The translations under genes and the position numbers were made by a program. A stretch of DNA of 64,000 bases from DAOUJI01 sp965197415 (lineage in GTDB: Bacteria > Chloroflexota > Dehalococcoidia > Lucifugimonadales > JAGWBF01), in the NCBI GenBank assembly GCA_965197415.1, contig OZ240207.1, forward strand, positions 1,736,001 to 1,800,000, written 5' to 3'. The notes under the pieces are model-generated. The model saw only the letters and a program-made list of their open reading frames with translations, was not told where the DNA came from and made no database searches. Position 1 is the stretch's first letter. Each line of letters starts with the position of its first letter. Positions 47,499-55,680 of this stretch are shown one piece after another.

Positions 47499-48413
47499 CT
47501 ATCTGCTGCCTCTCAGCCGAGGGTCCAAAATGTCGCGCAAAGAATCGCCCAGCACGTTCCAGGAGAACACTATTATGGCGATGGCGGCTCCCGGAAACAC
47601 CGCAAGCCAAGGGCCGATTCCAACGTAGCGTTTCGTGGCCCCTTCCAACATGCGTCCCCAGGAAGGCTCGTCGGGGCCTGCGCCCAGACCAAGGAAGCTT
47701 AGAGAGGCTTCGGCGATGATGGCCACTCCCAGCTGGAACGTCAGTATCACTAACACAATAGCCAAAGTGTTGGGCAGCATGTGCCTGAAGATGATTCGAA
47801 TCTCTCTGGCGCCCACAGCCTGCGCGGCCAGGACGTAGTCCATCTCTTTGATTGCCAGGGCCTGAGAACGGACGATCCGGGCGGTGATTGGTACGAACAA
47901 TATGGACAAGGCGATTACCACGTTGTTGAGAGACGAACCCAGGGCCGAGACGATTGCAATGACCAGCACAAGAGCCGGAAAGGCTATCATCCCATCAATT
48001 AGTCGCTGGACAAGGAGGTCTGTGATTCCCCCGAAGTAGGCGCTGGTCAGTCCCACCAACATGCCTACGGAGCAGCCGACAAGGGCGCTTATCAGCCCCA
48101 CGGTTAGGGAAATCCTCGAACCCATAACCAGGCGGCTGAACACGTCCCGCCCCAACTCGTCGCCGCCGAACAGCAGTTCGGAGCTGGGAGGAGCGTATAT
48201 GCGGTCAGGGTCTGTTGTCCTGTGGTCTTGGGTGGCAATCTGAGGGGCGAATATGGCGATGACTATGAGGAGCGTAGCCACGAAACCGCCAAATGCGCCC
48301 AGCGGCTTTGTTTTGACGTAGCCAACCAGGTTACGGGCAAGGGACGGCTTCTCCCTAAGATCGGCGAATGCCCGTGAGGAAGAGCCGGTTTGTGCGCCCT
48401 GTTCCTGGTTCAT
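47499..48413 (-). CDS. Dpp/Opp-type ABC transporter permease (DppC-like)
   Basis: This encodes 304 aa. After a cytoplasmic N-terminus of about 40 residues come six predicted transmembrane helices, typical of DppC/OppC subunits. The EAA-type loop that docks the ATPase is DYVLAAQAVGAREIRIIFRH. The motif LLFGGDELGRDVFSRLVMGSRISL is also characteristic of this family. The gene begins 39 bases after the DppB-like gene. No DppD/DppF ATPase gene is present in the window, so the importer must borrow or share ATPases from elsewhere. Confidence 0.93.
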   Translation of the reverse strand: MNQEQGAQTGSSSRAFADLREKPSLARNLVGYVKTKPLGAFGGFVATLLIVIAIFAPQIATQDHRTTDPDRIYAPPSSELLFGGDELGRDVFSRLVMGSRISLTVGLISALVGCSVGMLVGLTSAYFGGITDLLVQRLIDGMIAFPALVLVIAIVSALGSSLNNVVIALSILFVPITARIVRSQALAIKEMDYVLAAQAVGAREIRIIFRHMLPNTLAIVLVILTFQLGVAIIAEASLSFLGLGAGPDEPSWGRMLEGATKRYVGIGPWLAVFPGAAIAIIVFSWNVLGDSLRDILDPRLRGSR

Positions 48414-48452
48414 CTATTCTCTACAATCTCTTATTCATTCCTAAAGCGAGAC

Positions 48453-49415
48453 TTAGGCGTAGCGGATGCGCGGGTTGAGCCACGCGTACAAGAGGTCCGT
48501 CACCACATTCAGGACCAGCACTATGCCGGTCAACACTATCACTATGGCCTGGATCATCGGGAAGTCACGCTGGGAGATGGCGGACAGCAGAAGCCATCCC
48601 ATTCCGGGCACGTTGAATATCTTCTCTATGATGACCGTTCCGCCCATAAGACGGCCGAACTCGTATGCGCTCACCGTGACGACCGGCAACAAGGCGTTCT
48701 TCAGAGCGTGGCGTCTGATGACCAATCCCTCAGCCAGTCCCTTGGAGCGGGCTGTACGGATGTAGTCCTCCCGGAACACTTCCAATACGGCAGAACGCGT
48801 AATTCGGGCTACAAAAGCCATGTTGGACAAGGCCAACGCGAAAGCGGGAAATATCAACTGATGAAGGTTGTTGCCGGGGTCTTTCCAGAATTGTACGTAG
48901 CCCAGGCGAGGCAGTATGTGGCCAAACTCGTTGGACAAGATGAACAACACCATTATGGCGACCCAGAAGTTGGGCAGGGCTATTCCTAAGATGGTGACCG
49001 ATCGACTTAGGTAGTCCAGGGGACTGTCCTGGTACACTGCGGAGAGCGCCCCCAGCGGCACTGCGACGACAGTGGCAATCAGCAGGGCCAAGATGGTTAG
49101 TTCCAACGTAGTGGGGAACCTGGTCTTGATGTCCTCCCACACGGGAGTCTCGTACCAGAACGACGTGCCAAAGTCCAGGTGAAGCAGGTTCCAGGTCCAT
49201 ATCCCGTATTGTTCGATGAGAGGCTTGTCCGTACCCAGCTTGGCCTGGAGTTTTGACACCTGGTCGCTTGTGTATTGGGACCTGCCGTCAGTGCCGCCGA
49301 GGATGATTCTGGCCGGGTCGCCCGGAACGAGGCGCAGGATAATAAACACAGCGGTAGTGACTATCAGCATCGTGGGAATGAAAAGGAGAATTCTTTTCAG
49401 GATGTAGGCTTGCAT
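48453..49415 (-). CDS. Dpp/Opp-type ABC transporter permease (DppB-like)
   Basis: This encodes 320 aa, with the N-terminal helix and six-helix layout of DppB/OppB. Family motifs include ILRLVPGDPARIILGG, a QYGIWTWNLLHLDFGTSFWY periplasmic stretch and the EAA loop DYIRTARSKGLAEGLVIRRH. It pairs with the downstream DppC-like gene. The start has only a weak Shine-Dalgarno site (GGTGA). It follows the selenoprotein gene by 158 bases on the same strand. Confidence 0.93.
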   Translation of the reverse strand: MQAYILKRILLFIPTMLIVTTAVFIILRLVPGDPARIILGGTDGRSQYTSDQVSKLQAKLGTDKPLIEQYGIWTWNLLHLDFGTSFWYETPVWEDIKTRFPTTLELTILALLIATVVAVPLGALSAVYQDSPLDYLSRSVTILGIALPNFWVAIMVLFILSNEFGHILPRLGYVQFWKDPGNNLHQLIFPAFALALSNMAFVARITRSAVLEVFREDYIRTARSKGLAEGLVIRRHALKNALLPVVTVSAYEFGRLMGGTVIIEKIFNVPGMGWLLLSAISQRDFPMIQAIVIVLTGIVLVLNVVTDLLYAWLNPRIRYA

Positions 49416-49573
49416 TCATTCACCTACGGCTTTAGCGCCGTGAGCGGCCCACGACGCACGCCAAGCCCTGACTTTGCAGGCTGTCGGGCCGAATATTCCG
49501 GGGCTCCGGCATAGCGATACTGGCCAGGCCTCGCCTCCATATTCAGCGTTCTTTTCTTAATGCCGAGCTGCGA

Positions 49574-50116
49574 CTATTTGACCAACAGTATCTCAAGCAC
49601 CTTGGGAAGAGCTTCTCTGGCTCGGGCCATAACACCGTCTTCTTCCAGGCTACCGACAGGGTGGCGAACCACGGAGAAGGGGTAGTCCTCGATCCCGCGA
49701 ATCTTCGCGATGGCTCTGCCGGTGGGAATGAAGGGTTCGGTGCAGATGGCTACGGCCGGCTTTCCCGCCTTCTCCATCGTTATTGCATCGTGCACACTGC
49801 ACGAGCTGCAGGAGCCTCAATCACCTGTCGACGTGATAATCACGTCACATTTCTCCAGAAGCTCGTCCTTCATGTGCTGGGGAACGGGGCGTCCGGGATT
49901 CCCCTTGTTCAGCCGTACGGCTCCTCCCAGGTCGTAAATGTCCTGGAGCAGGGAGTACACAGCGTCGAGCAGAGTGTCGGCGTTGCGTTTGCCGTTGGAG
50001 AGAAGCCCCACCGTCTTTCCGTTCAGGTCTCCCGGCCTTTTGGCCAGAACAGTCTCATCCGGGATGGCTTGGACCGTCGGGTCCAGGATTTCGAAACCTA
50101 CGCTTGTAGTTGCCAT
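49574..50116 (-). CDS. UGSC-family selenoprotein with in-frame TGA (Sec 100)
   Basis: Read through the TGA at 49819-49817, this frame gives 180 aa. The ATG at 50116 follows GGGGGTGA. The first part (residues 1-99) ends CDVIITSTGD. The TGA follows as residue 100, and the frame continues GSCSSCSVHDAITMEKAG and on to ILLVK. The resulting U-G-S-C-x-x-C motif matches the UGSC family of marine prokaryotic selenoproteins, named for Sec-Gly-Ser-Cys. A hairpin begins about 12 bases after the TGA, with a GUG loop at +20 to +22, suiting a bacterial SECIS. The redox-active U/C motif suggests an oxidoreductase; its substrate is unknown. Naive annotation would report two truncated genes. It follows the 353-aa gene by 37 bases. 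Confidence 0.85.
49785..49806 (-). promoter_or_regulatory. Predicted bacterial SECIS hairpin
   Basis: On the minus strand TCGTGCA-GTG-TGCACGA forms a perfect 7-bp stem, extended by GC/GC pairs with one bulged base. The loop Gs fall 20 and 22 bases after the UGA at 49819-49817, within the window where SelB-binding loops of bacterial SECIS elements lie. Confidence 0.7.
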
Positions 50117-50153
50117 GCTGTCACCCCCTAAGCTGAATCTAAATCCGTCGTCT

Positions 50154-51215
50154 CTAGGGAATCCGGCTGGTGTCAATTTCCTTTGTAGCAAATAGCCCGT
50201 TCAGACCCTTGGCCCAGCGCGGCACCAGAGAGTCGTTTGCCCCGGCAGGGCCGCCGCCCGCCAAAAGGGTCAACGAGTCGGGCTCCAGGCACACTGGAAT
50301 CGTTTCGTCCTCGGCGCCCGGCTCTGGCGCGAGCGTCTGGCCGGTCTCAGCCCATTCCCTGGCTGTCCTGCGGGCCTTCTCGAACAGGAACGCTCTGACT
50401 TGTTCCTTGCTCCAGCCCACCTCTTTTATCACGCCGCCGTGTTCCTGAGAAATCACAAGAATGAGGTTTCCCTGGCCGGGGCCGAGGCCTCGCATTGCGG
50501 TGGCTGCGGCTGTGAGAATGGCTTCCGGGGTGCCTGCGTCGCCCGCCACGTTGATTTGCCAGGGCGCCAGGCTGGTGAAAACGGATACGGTGCTCGACTC
50601 GGGCGGGTAGCCCAACTCGACGTGCATTGGCTCCCAGGGGCTGTTCTCCTCGTCCTCGGCTATGCAGTAGGTGTACTTTCCCGGGTGGCCCATCGTGGAC
50701 TTGTCCAACACGCCTGGGTGGTTCTCAAGCACGTTGATCAATATCAGCCGCATGGCCCTTCCCACCGTGGCGTTGGCTCGGCGGTCGGGGCCTGGACCGA
50801 AGATGTTGTGGCCGCTGGCGAACCCCAACTTCTGGCGGACAGGCCCATTTACCACCACCAACGGCGCCGAACCGCCGGTGCTGGCGGAACTCCCGTGGAG
50901 GTTGTACTTGGGTTCAACCATCGCCTCCATACAGGCGATGACCACTGGCATGTATTCAGGACGGCAACCCGCCATTACGGCGTTGATAGCTACCTTTTCA
51001 GCAGTGATTACCCGTCCTCGTATCGGTTCGATGCCTATAACGTCCGAGGGTCCCCGTCCTACGAATTCCAGGAAGGCCAAGACCTTCCCTGGGGTGGGGG
51101 GAGTCACCGGCAAGCCGTCCGTCCAACCTCTTTGATAGCAAAGCTCGATGGCGTCGTCGAAGGAGCCGTCGACTTGCACTCTATCCGATGTCAGTGCGTC
51201 TGAACCTATGGTCAT
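50154..51215 (-). CDS. Conserved protein partner of the UGSC selenoprotein
   Basis: This encodes 353 aa from ATG. It opens with a region containing AIELCYQRGWTDGLPVTPPT, a motif I associate with uncharacterised proteins found beside UGSC-type genes; that association is from memory and not certain. Further features are VMAGCRPEYMPVVIACMEAM, a Gly/Ser-rich SSASTGGSAPLVVVNGP segment, and an AGDAGTPEAIL segment. There are a few Cys residues but no CxxC, no signal peptide and no membrane helices. Its position 37 bases upstream of the selenoprotein gene suggests a two-subunit redox enzyme or a shared pathway (inferred). The upstream region is shared with a divergent BNR-propeller gene. Confidence 0.8.
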   Translation of the reverse strand: MTIGSDALTSDRVQVDGSFDDAIELCYQRGWTDGLPVTPPTPGKVLAFLEFVGRGPSDVIGIEPIRGRVITAEKVAINAVMAGCRPEYMPVVIACMEAMVEPKYNLHGSSASTGGSAPLVVVNGPVRQKLGFASGHNIFGPGPDRRANATVGRAMRLILINVLENHPGVLDKSTMGHPGKYTYCIAEDEENSPWEPMHVELGYPPESSTVSVFTSLAPWQINVAGDAGTPEAILTAAATAMRGLGPGQGNLILVISQEHGGVIKEVGWSKEQVRAFLFEKARRTAREWAETGQTLAPEPGAEDETIPVCLEPDSLTLLAGGGPAGANDSLVPRWAKGLNGLFATKEIDTSRIP

Positions 51216-51334
51216 TTAGCCGCCATTTCTTCAGAGACGGATGTGAGTCGAACACCCCAGAGGCGAGTTAGAGGGACGGTGATGCGTGTGTAAGTCCACT
51301 CCGTTTCGCATCAGGCATTTCCTCGCGTAGGCGT

Positions 51335-51363
51335 TTGACAACGCGTCTCTTTTCTGATGGAAT
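51335..51363 (+). promoter_or_regulatory. Promoter of the BNR-propeller gene
   Basis: A perfect TTGACA (51335-51340), a 17-bp spacer and TGGAAT (51358-51363) lie about 100 bases upstream of the ATG at 51465, in the divergent intergenic region. Confidence 0.5.
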
Positions 51364-51464
51364 TGTGAAACTCAAGGACTCATAATACCTGAAATGTCCA
51401 GCTCTGTACATCGTATTCGTTAAACATATCGTTTCCGTCTCGATAGCAAAAAGGGAGGTGAGTC

Positions 51465-52496
51465 ATGGCGGGAAACAAGTCCTCTTCCAACGAATCATGC
51501 GTCTATGCGGGGGCCAGGGCCGACGGCCTGTTCCGCAAGCGTCCGGGGGAAGCCGCATGGGAGGAATACACCGACGGATTGCCTGCCGGCGCCGACGTGG
51601 GGGCAATTGCGATTCATCCCCTCGATCCGGAACGGGCTTTCATCGGCGTTCAGGGCGGCGTTTATGCCAACGACGGCTCTGGGGGCCGATGGCGGTCTAT
51701 GAACGTGCCGGAGAACGACGGGCGCGTCTGTTCCATCCTGTTCCCACGCCCGGACCCGAAGGTCATGTACGTTGGGATGACTCCGGCCCAAATCTATCGC
51801 ACCGCCGACGGCGGGGACTCATGGGAGCTTCTGCCCTTCGACCCCGGCCCCGACGTGATTACCCAGCTTTCGACGGTCATGAGCGTGTTCCTCCCCAGCC
51901 AGGTGATTGACATGTCCGCCGACCCCAACAACCCAGACGAGATATACGCCGGGATAGAGGTGGGCGGGGCCTGTCGCAGCCTGGACGGCGGCGAAACCTG
52001 GCAGCCAATCAACAGCGGACTGCGCGAGGGCGGCGAGGACAGGCTGGACACCCACGGGATAAGAGTCAGTCCGATCCATGCCGGGTCCGTCTATCTGTCC
52101 ACCCGCGAGGGAGTGTTCCACAGCGTTGACAAGGGAGAAAGCTGGAAGCACCTGGACGTCAGTAAGTACACCCACTTTACCCACACTCGCCAGTTGGCCA
52201 TCACTCCTGGGGAACCCTACAGCATGTACGTCACCTATGGCGTATCCGCTCTGAGTGAGGAACCCGGCGGGTTGTTGCGGAGCCAGGACTGGGGCGAGAC
52301 GTGGAAGAGAGTGGACCACGGCATAGCTCCTCGTGGCGCCATGTACGCAGTGGCAGTGGACCCCCGCAACTCCGCCCAGATATTCTGCAGCACCAACAAG
52401 GGGCAGTTCTATGAGTCGCTGGACGACGGCTCAAGCTGGACGGAATGTTCCCTGCCGGAGAATGTCAAGCGTCTGAGCGCATTGGCCGTCGGGTAA
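51465..52496 (+). CDS. BNR/Asp-box (Ycf48/VPS10-like) beta-propeller protein
   Basis: This encodes 343 aa, with GGGAGGTGA before the ATG. Five Asp-box motifs of the S-x-D-x-G-x-S/T-W type are visible: RTADGGDSWELL, RSLDGGETWQPI, HSVDKGESWKHL, RSQDWGETWKRV and ESLDDGSSWTEC. Intervening strands read IYAG/VYLST/MYVT. This gives a propeller of six or seven blades. No signal peptide and no sialidase Arg triad are evident, so it is not called a glycosidase. It is divergently oriented from the selenoprotein operon and convergent with the GMC dehydrogenase pair. Confidence 0.85.
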   Translation: MAGNKSSSNESCVYAGARADGLFRKRPGEAAWEEYTDGLPAGADVGAIAIHPLDPERAFIGVQGGVYANDGSGGRWRSMNVPENDGRVCSILFPRPDPKVMYVGMTPAQIYRTADGGDSWELLPFDPGPDVITQLSTVMSVFLPSQVIDMSADPNNPDEIYAGIEVGGACRSLDGGETWQPINSGLREGGEDRLDTHGIRVSPIHAGSVYLSTREGVFHSVDKGESWKHLDVSKYTHFTHTRQLAITPGEPYSMYVTYGVSALSEEPGGLLRSQDWGETWKRVDHGIAPRGAMYAVAVDPRNSAQIFCSTNKGQFYESLDDGSSWTECSLPENVKRLSALAVG

Positions 52497-52516
52497 GCCC
52501 GGCGCCCTCTTAATCG

Positions 52517-52978
52517 CTATACATCCGTATACATCGGCCCGCGATTGACGACGTTCTCCAGCAATTGCGGGTCGAAAGGTTTCAGGTGGGACTCCAACTC
52601 GCTGGGAGCCGCGGCGCGCAGCGCATCGAGAATTCCGGGGTGGCTATAGTAGCCGACGTATGCGGCCTGCACCATGCTGTTGAAGCTCTCCGGTTGACTC
52701 CCCTCACAGCGGCGCAATATATCTGCTTTATCGGGACCGGTAAGGTCCGAGAAATCTTGTTGACGGCCCTGCCGGCAGTCGATCTCCAGTTGGTCCAGCA
52801 GTCCGAGAATATGACTCCTCAAATGGGGGGCGTCCGCCATCGCTTTGTCCACGTAAGAGACCAGCCCGAGGTCTCCCGCGCCAGGGAGGTCATCCACGGG
52901 AGGGACCAGGCTGTTCAACACTGCTTTCAAGGTCAGGGCTTGGCGGGACGTCAAAACCAGGTGAGTTTCATCTTCCAA
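52517..52978 (-). CDS. Gluconate 2-dehydrogenase subunit 3-like small subunit
   Basis: This encodes 153 aa from the TTG at 52978, chosen because GGAGG lies five bases upstream; a longer frame opens at 53056. It overlaps the end of the GMC gene by 11 bases, so the two are translationally coupled. The sequence (LTSRQALTLKAVLNSLVPP, then a helical body with LLDQLEIDCRQGRQQDFSDL) matches the small gamma-like subunit of FAD-dependent gluconate or sorbitol dehydrogenases, which helps export or stabilise the flavoprotein. The usual Tat signal and a cytochrome c subunit are not seen here. Confidence 0.75.
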   Translation of the reverse strand: MEDETHLVLTSRQALTLKAVLNSLVPPVDDLPGAGDLGLVSYVDKAMADAPHLRSHILGLLDQLEIDCRQGRQQDFSDLTGPDKADILRRCEGSQPESFNSMVQAAYVGYYSHPGILDALRAAAPSELESHLKPFDPQLLENVVNRGPMYTDV

Positions 52979-54653
52979 CGGCCCCTCCTTCCAGCTCCAG
53001 CAGATGCCGGGCGTTGTCGGCGACGTAGTCCCCGGCCCGCAGTGCGATGGCCCCAATGGTTGACGTGGGCGCCACGGTCCCCGACGTTACGAAAACGCTG
53101 CCGTCGATGATGAACAAGTTCCGCACGTCGTGGGACCGGCACCAGCCGTCCACGACCGACGTGCTGGGGTCATCTCCCATCCGGGCGGTGCCCAGATAGT
53201 GGCCTATGGCCCCGCCGCCGCGTGTCACAGATATTATCTCGGTGGACCCGGAAGCATCCAGCAACTCCTTGGCCCGCTCGGCGGCGTGGTCCAGCAGCTT
53301 TTCGCCGTTCTCTCCCCGCCTGTACACCAGTTTAGGCGCCGGTATGCCCGCATCGTCGGTCAGCGTGGGATCGATAACCACCCGGTTGGCTTCCTCGGGC
53401 AGATCGTCGCCGCTCATCATTACCCCCAGAGTGTGCCTGAAGTATCTCCGGAAAGCGGCATGATGCCCTTCACCCCAGGGCGCTGCGTTCCATATCGGAC
53501 TGCGCCCGTTCCCCAGACCCATGGAGACGGAAGGGCACCCCATCGCCGTTTCCAGCGGACCGGCGCTGCCGTAACCGGCAGACAACCGAAAGCCATTGAC
53601 AAATCCCCGCGCAGAGTCGTGTTCGTAGAACTGCTCGGTGAACACGCCTCCGGCTCTCAGCCCGTCGTCGAAGCTGTCCACCTCCTCCGACAGTCCCACC
53701 GTATAGCCAATGACGTGGCTCATAAGGTTCTTGCCGACCAACCCCGAGCTGTTTGCCAAGCCATCCGGAAACTGGGGAGACTTGGAGTTCAAGAGCAACC
53801 GGGGAGTGCCGACGCCGTTGCAAGCCACCACGACTAGTCGGGCCTTCTGCTCGTGTAGACGCCCTTCTTCGTCGTAGTAGAGCGCCCCCTCAGCCAATCC
53901 CTGCTTGTTGACGGTGATTTCCCGGACTGTGGACCGGGTCTTGACCTCCACTCCGTTGCGCACCGCTTCGGGCCAATAGACTATATCAACGCTCGCTTTC
54001 GCTTTCCGGTGGCATCCCAGGCCGCACGAGGAGCACTGGTAGTCGCATGGGAGCCGGCCTTCTCCATACGGCTCGGTGACTATGCCCCGGGTTGATATCC
54101 ACCAATGCCAACCCAACTTCTCGAATCCCTTGATGAATATCTGGGGTCCTCTGCCTATCTTGGCCGGGGGCAAGGGCATGGCGGAGCGGGGAGGACCGCC
54201 CGGGTTGCCCGCGAGACCGGAAACGCCCATCATCCGTTCGTTGAGATCGTAGTAGGGTTCCAGGTCCCAGTAGCTTATGGGCCAGTCGTCCGCAGCGCCG
54301 GTAATAGTCCTCACCCGGAAGTCGGACGGGCGACACCTGGTCAACCCTCCTTCGTAGTGGATGGTGCCGCCGCCCACTCCGTGGTACATGCCGGGCTGCC
54401 AGACGGACTGGGTGTAGTCGTAGGGGTAGCCGTCGGCGAACCGGTTGACTCCGTCCGTAGGAGGCGGCGAAATGAGCTTCAGATACTCGTTGTCCGTGTC
54501 GGCCGTGGGATTGTATGCGGGCTGGACCCAGTCGCCCTGTTCGAGGCAGACGACCCGTATCCCGGGGACCTTGCTGAGTCGCCACGCGAAAGCCGCGCCG
54601 GAAGCCCCGCTGCCGATTATCAGAACATCTGCGGCATCTTCAGAAACGGGCAT
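52968..54653 (-). CDS. GMC-family FAD-dependent oxidoreductase
   Basis: This encodes 561 aa, with GGAGG eight bases before the ATG. The N-terminal dinucleotide-binding motif is LIIGSGASGAAFAWRLS (GSGASG at residues 14-19), followed by CLEQGDW. A YHGVGGGTIHYEG substrate/flavin motif, a CSSCGLGCHRKAKAS Cys cluster and the C-terminal GGAIGHYLGTARMGDDP plus LFIIDGSVFVTSG region follow. These fit the gluconate/sorbitol dehydrogenase branch of GMC enzymes, which oxidise polyols or sugar acids and pass electrons onwards. The small subunit is encoded immediately downstream. The natural substrate is not determinable. Confidence 0.9.
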   Translation of the reverse strand: MPVSEDAADVLIIGSGASGAAFAWRLSKVPGIRVVCLEQGDWVQPAYNPTADTDNEYLKLISPPPTDGVNRFADGYPYDYTQSVWQPGMYHGVGGGTIHYEGGLTRCRPSDFRVRTITGAADDWPISYWDLEPYYDLNERMMGVSGLAGNPGGPPRSAMPLPPAKIGRGPQIFIKGFEKLGWHWWISTRGIVTEPYGEGRLPCDYQCSSCGLGCHRKAKASVDIVYWPEAVRNGVEVKTRSTVREITVNKQGLAEGALYYDEEGRLHEQKARLVVVACNGVGTPRLLLNSKSPQFPDGLANSSGLVGKNLMSHVIGYTVGLSEEVDSFDDGLRAGGVFTEQFYEHDSARGFVNGFRLSAGYGSAGPLETAMGCPSVSMGLGNGRSPIWNAAPWGEGHHAAFRRYFRHTLGVMMSGDDLPEEANRVVIDPTLTDDAGIPAPKLVYRRGENGEKLLDHAAERAKELLDASGSTEIISVTRGGGAIGHYLGTARMGDDPSTSVVDGWCRSHDVRNLFIIDGSVFVTSGTVAPTSTIGAIALRAGDYVADNARHLLELEGGAVGR

Positions 54654-55456
54654 TACCTTGCCTCCAATTCGATTCGACGCTGGCCTGGGGCATTATTGTT
54701 GGCTGGCCCTCATCAATTCTCGGCAACTTAGACTGAATATTTCATACATCGCGGGAGATATATGCTTTAACCGAACGTTTTGGGAGAAGTCAGAAGGGTT
54801 CCCGTAGAGTAACCCGCCGAGAGGCCAATTACAAGCGTAGTAGGGGACACCTCACCGTCTTTCGTGGTGACGTCGCGCTCTTGTTGGCCTACCGCCTATT
54901 TCAATGGTCAAACCACGCCCTCGATGTTCGCCGCTCCCTCTGTACTTGGTGGTCGGCGTCAATGCACGGTGGGACATGCTACACCGGTGGTCTCATACGG
55001 CCACCGTCGAGTTAGGGCCGAAGTGGTGGGCCTGTTTTGACTGTAGGCAGAACCGTCTTCGAGATGTGGCTGGGGGCTCTGTGAACCTACCGAGGCCCTT
55101 GGCCCAAGTATTATGGCGTGATAGGGTCGAGGACCGCAAGGGACTGTCACAGTGGCCCCCGTCCCCGTCTTGCAGCCCCGTTACGCCTCCTCCCGTTCCT
55201 GCGTCTCCCCTTGGCAAGGGACCCAGCCGGGTTGACTCGCAAGGGAAGTGACCATATAATTCTGTTCCCTCCACCACTCATCTCAGGTCACTGGCGTTTC
55301 ATACCCGGTGGGCATACAATGTTCTTAGGTGATCTTGGTCGAGAAGTCGCTTGTGGCCCGACTCGGTAATGCTGTCTACGAACGGAGGAAGTCATAAATC
55401 AACCAGCCCATTGTCTCCAGACACCCTTGTATGAATAGAAAGGATGGGAGTTTGAG
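54654..55456. other. Long non-coding gap at the edge of the low-GC island
   Basis: No gene is supported in about 800 bp. Frames at 54904-55251 are Pro/Arg-rich and look like chance translations. The right end contains AGGATGGGAGTTTGAG just before the 72-aa gene. The stretch may be a degraded insertion junction; no integrase, tRNA or flanking direct repeat was found. Confidence 0.4.
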
Positions 55457-55675
55457 ATGGAACTAACATCTGAGCTTCAGAAGTTACGTCAATCAACCCC
55501 TGATGTGGACCTCATATTGCAGGTTTTTGAGGAGGCCGACAGAGTACACAGGGAGGCCCAGACGGCGATGGGTCAGCATGTGGCTGGAAATGCTTCACCC
55601 GTGGCGTCAACTAGCGTCGTGATTACTTTCGCCCCCGACGTTAGTGCTGGAGAACATCCGGCCATCTGGAGATAA
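55457..55675 (+). CDS. Small protein coupled to the serine protease gene
   Basis: This encodes 72 aa, with GGGAG nine bases before the ATG. The first half is helical and charged (MELTSELQKLRQSTPDVDLILQ and on); the second half is Ala/Ser/Val-rich. No family is recognised. It ends five bases before the SDH-type protease gene, so the two are almost certainly co-translated. It could be a substrate, adaptor or inhibitor of that protease (inferred). Confidence 0.6.
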   Translation: MELTSELQKLRQSTPDVDLILQVFEEADRVHREAQTAMGQHVAGNASPVASTSVVITFAPDVSAGEHPAIWR

Positions 55676-55680
55676 AGGGG

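Noticed and set aside
49574..50116. Interpretation of the selenoprotein locus as a pseudogene with a nonsense mutation
   Set aside because: The stop is specifically TGA, falls exactly at the U of the UGSC motif, is followed by a well-placed hairpin, and the frame is intact on both sides.
51465..52496. Sialidase annotation for the Asp-box protein
   Set aside because: Asp boxes alone are shared by many propellers; the Arg triad and catalytic Tyr/Glu of sialidases are not evident.
54904..55251. 115-aa plus-strand frame in the gap before the low-GC island
   Set aside because: It is Pro/Trp/Arg-rich, has no ribosome-binding site and no family resemblance, and competing frames exist on both strands.
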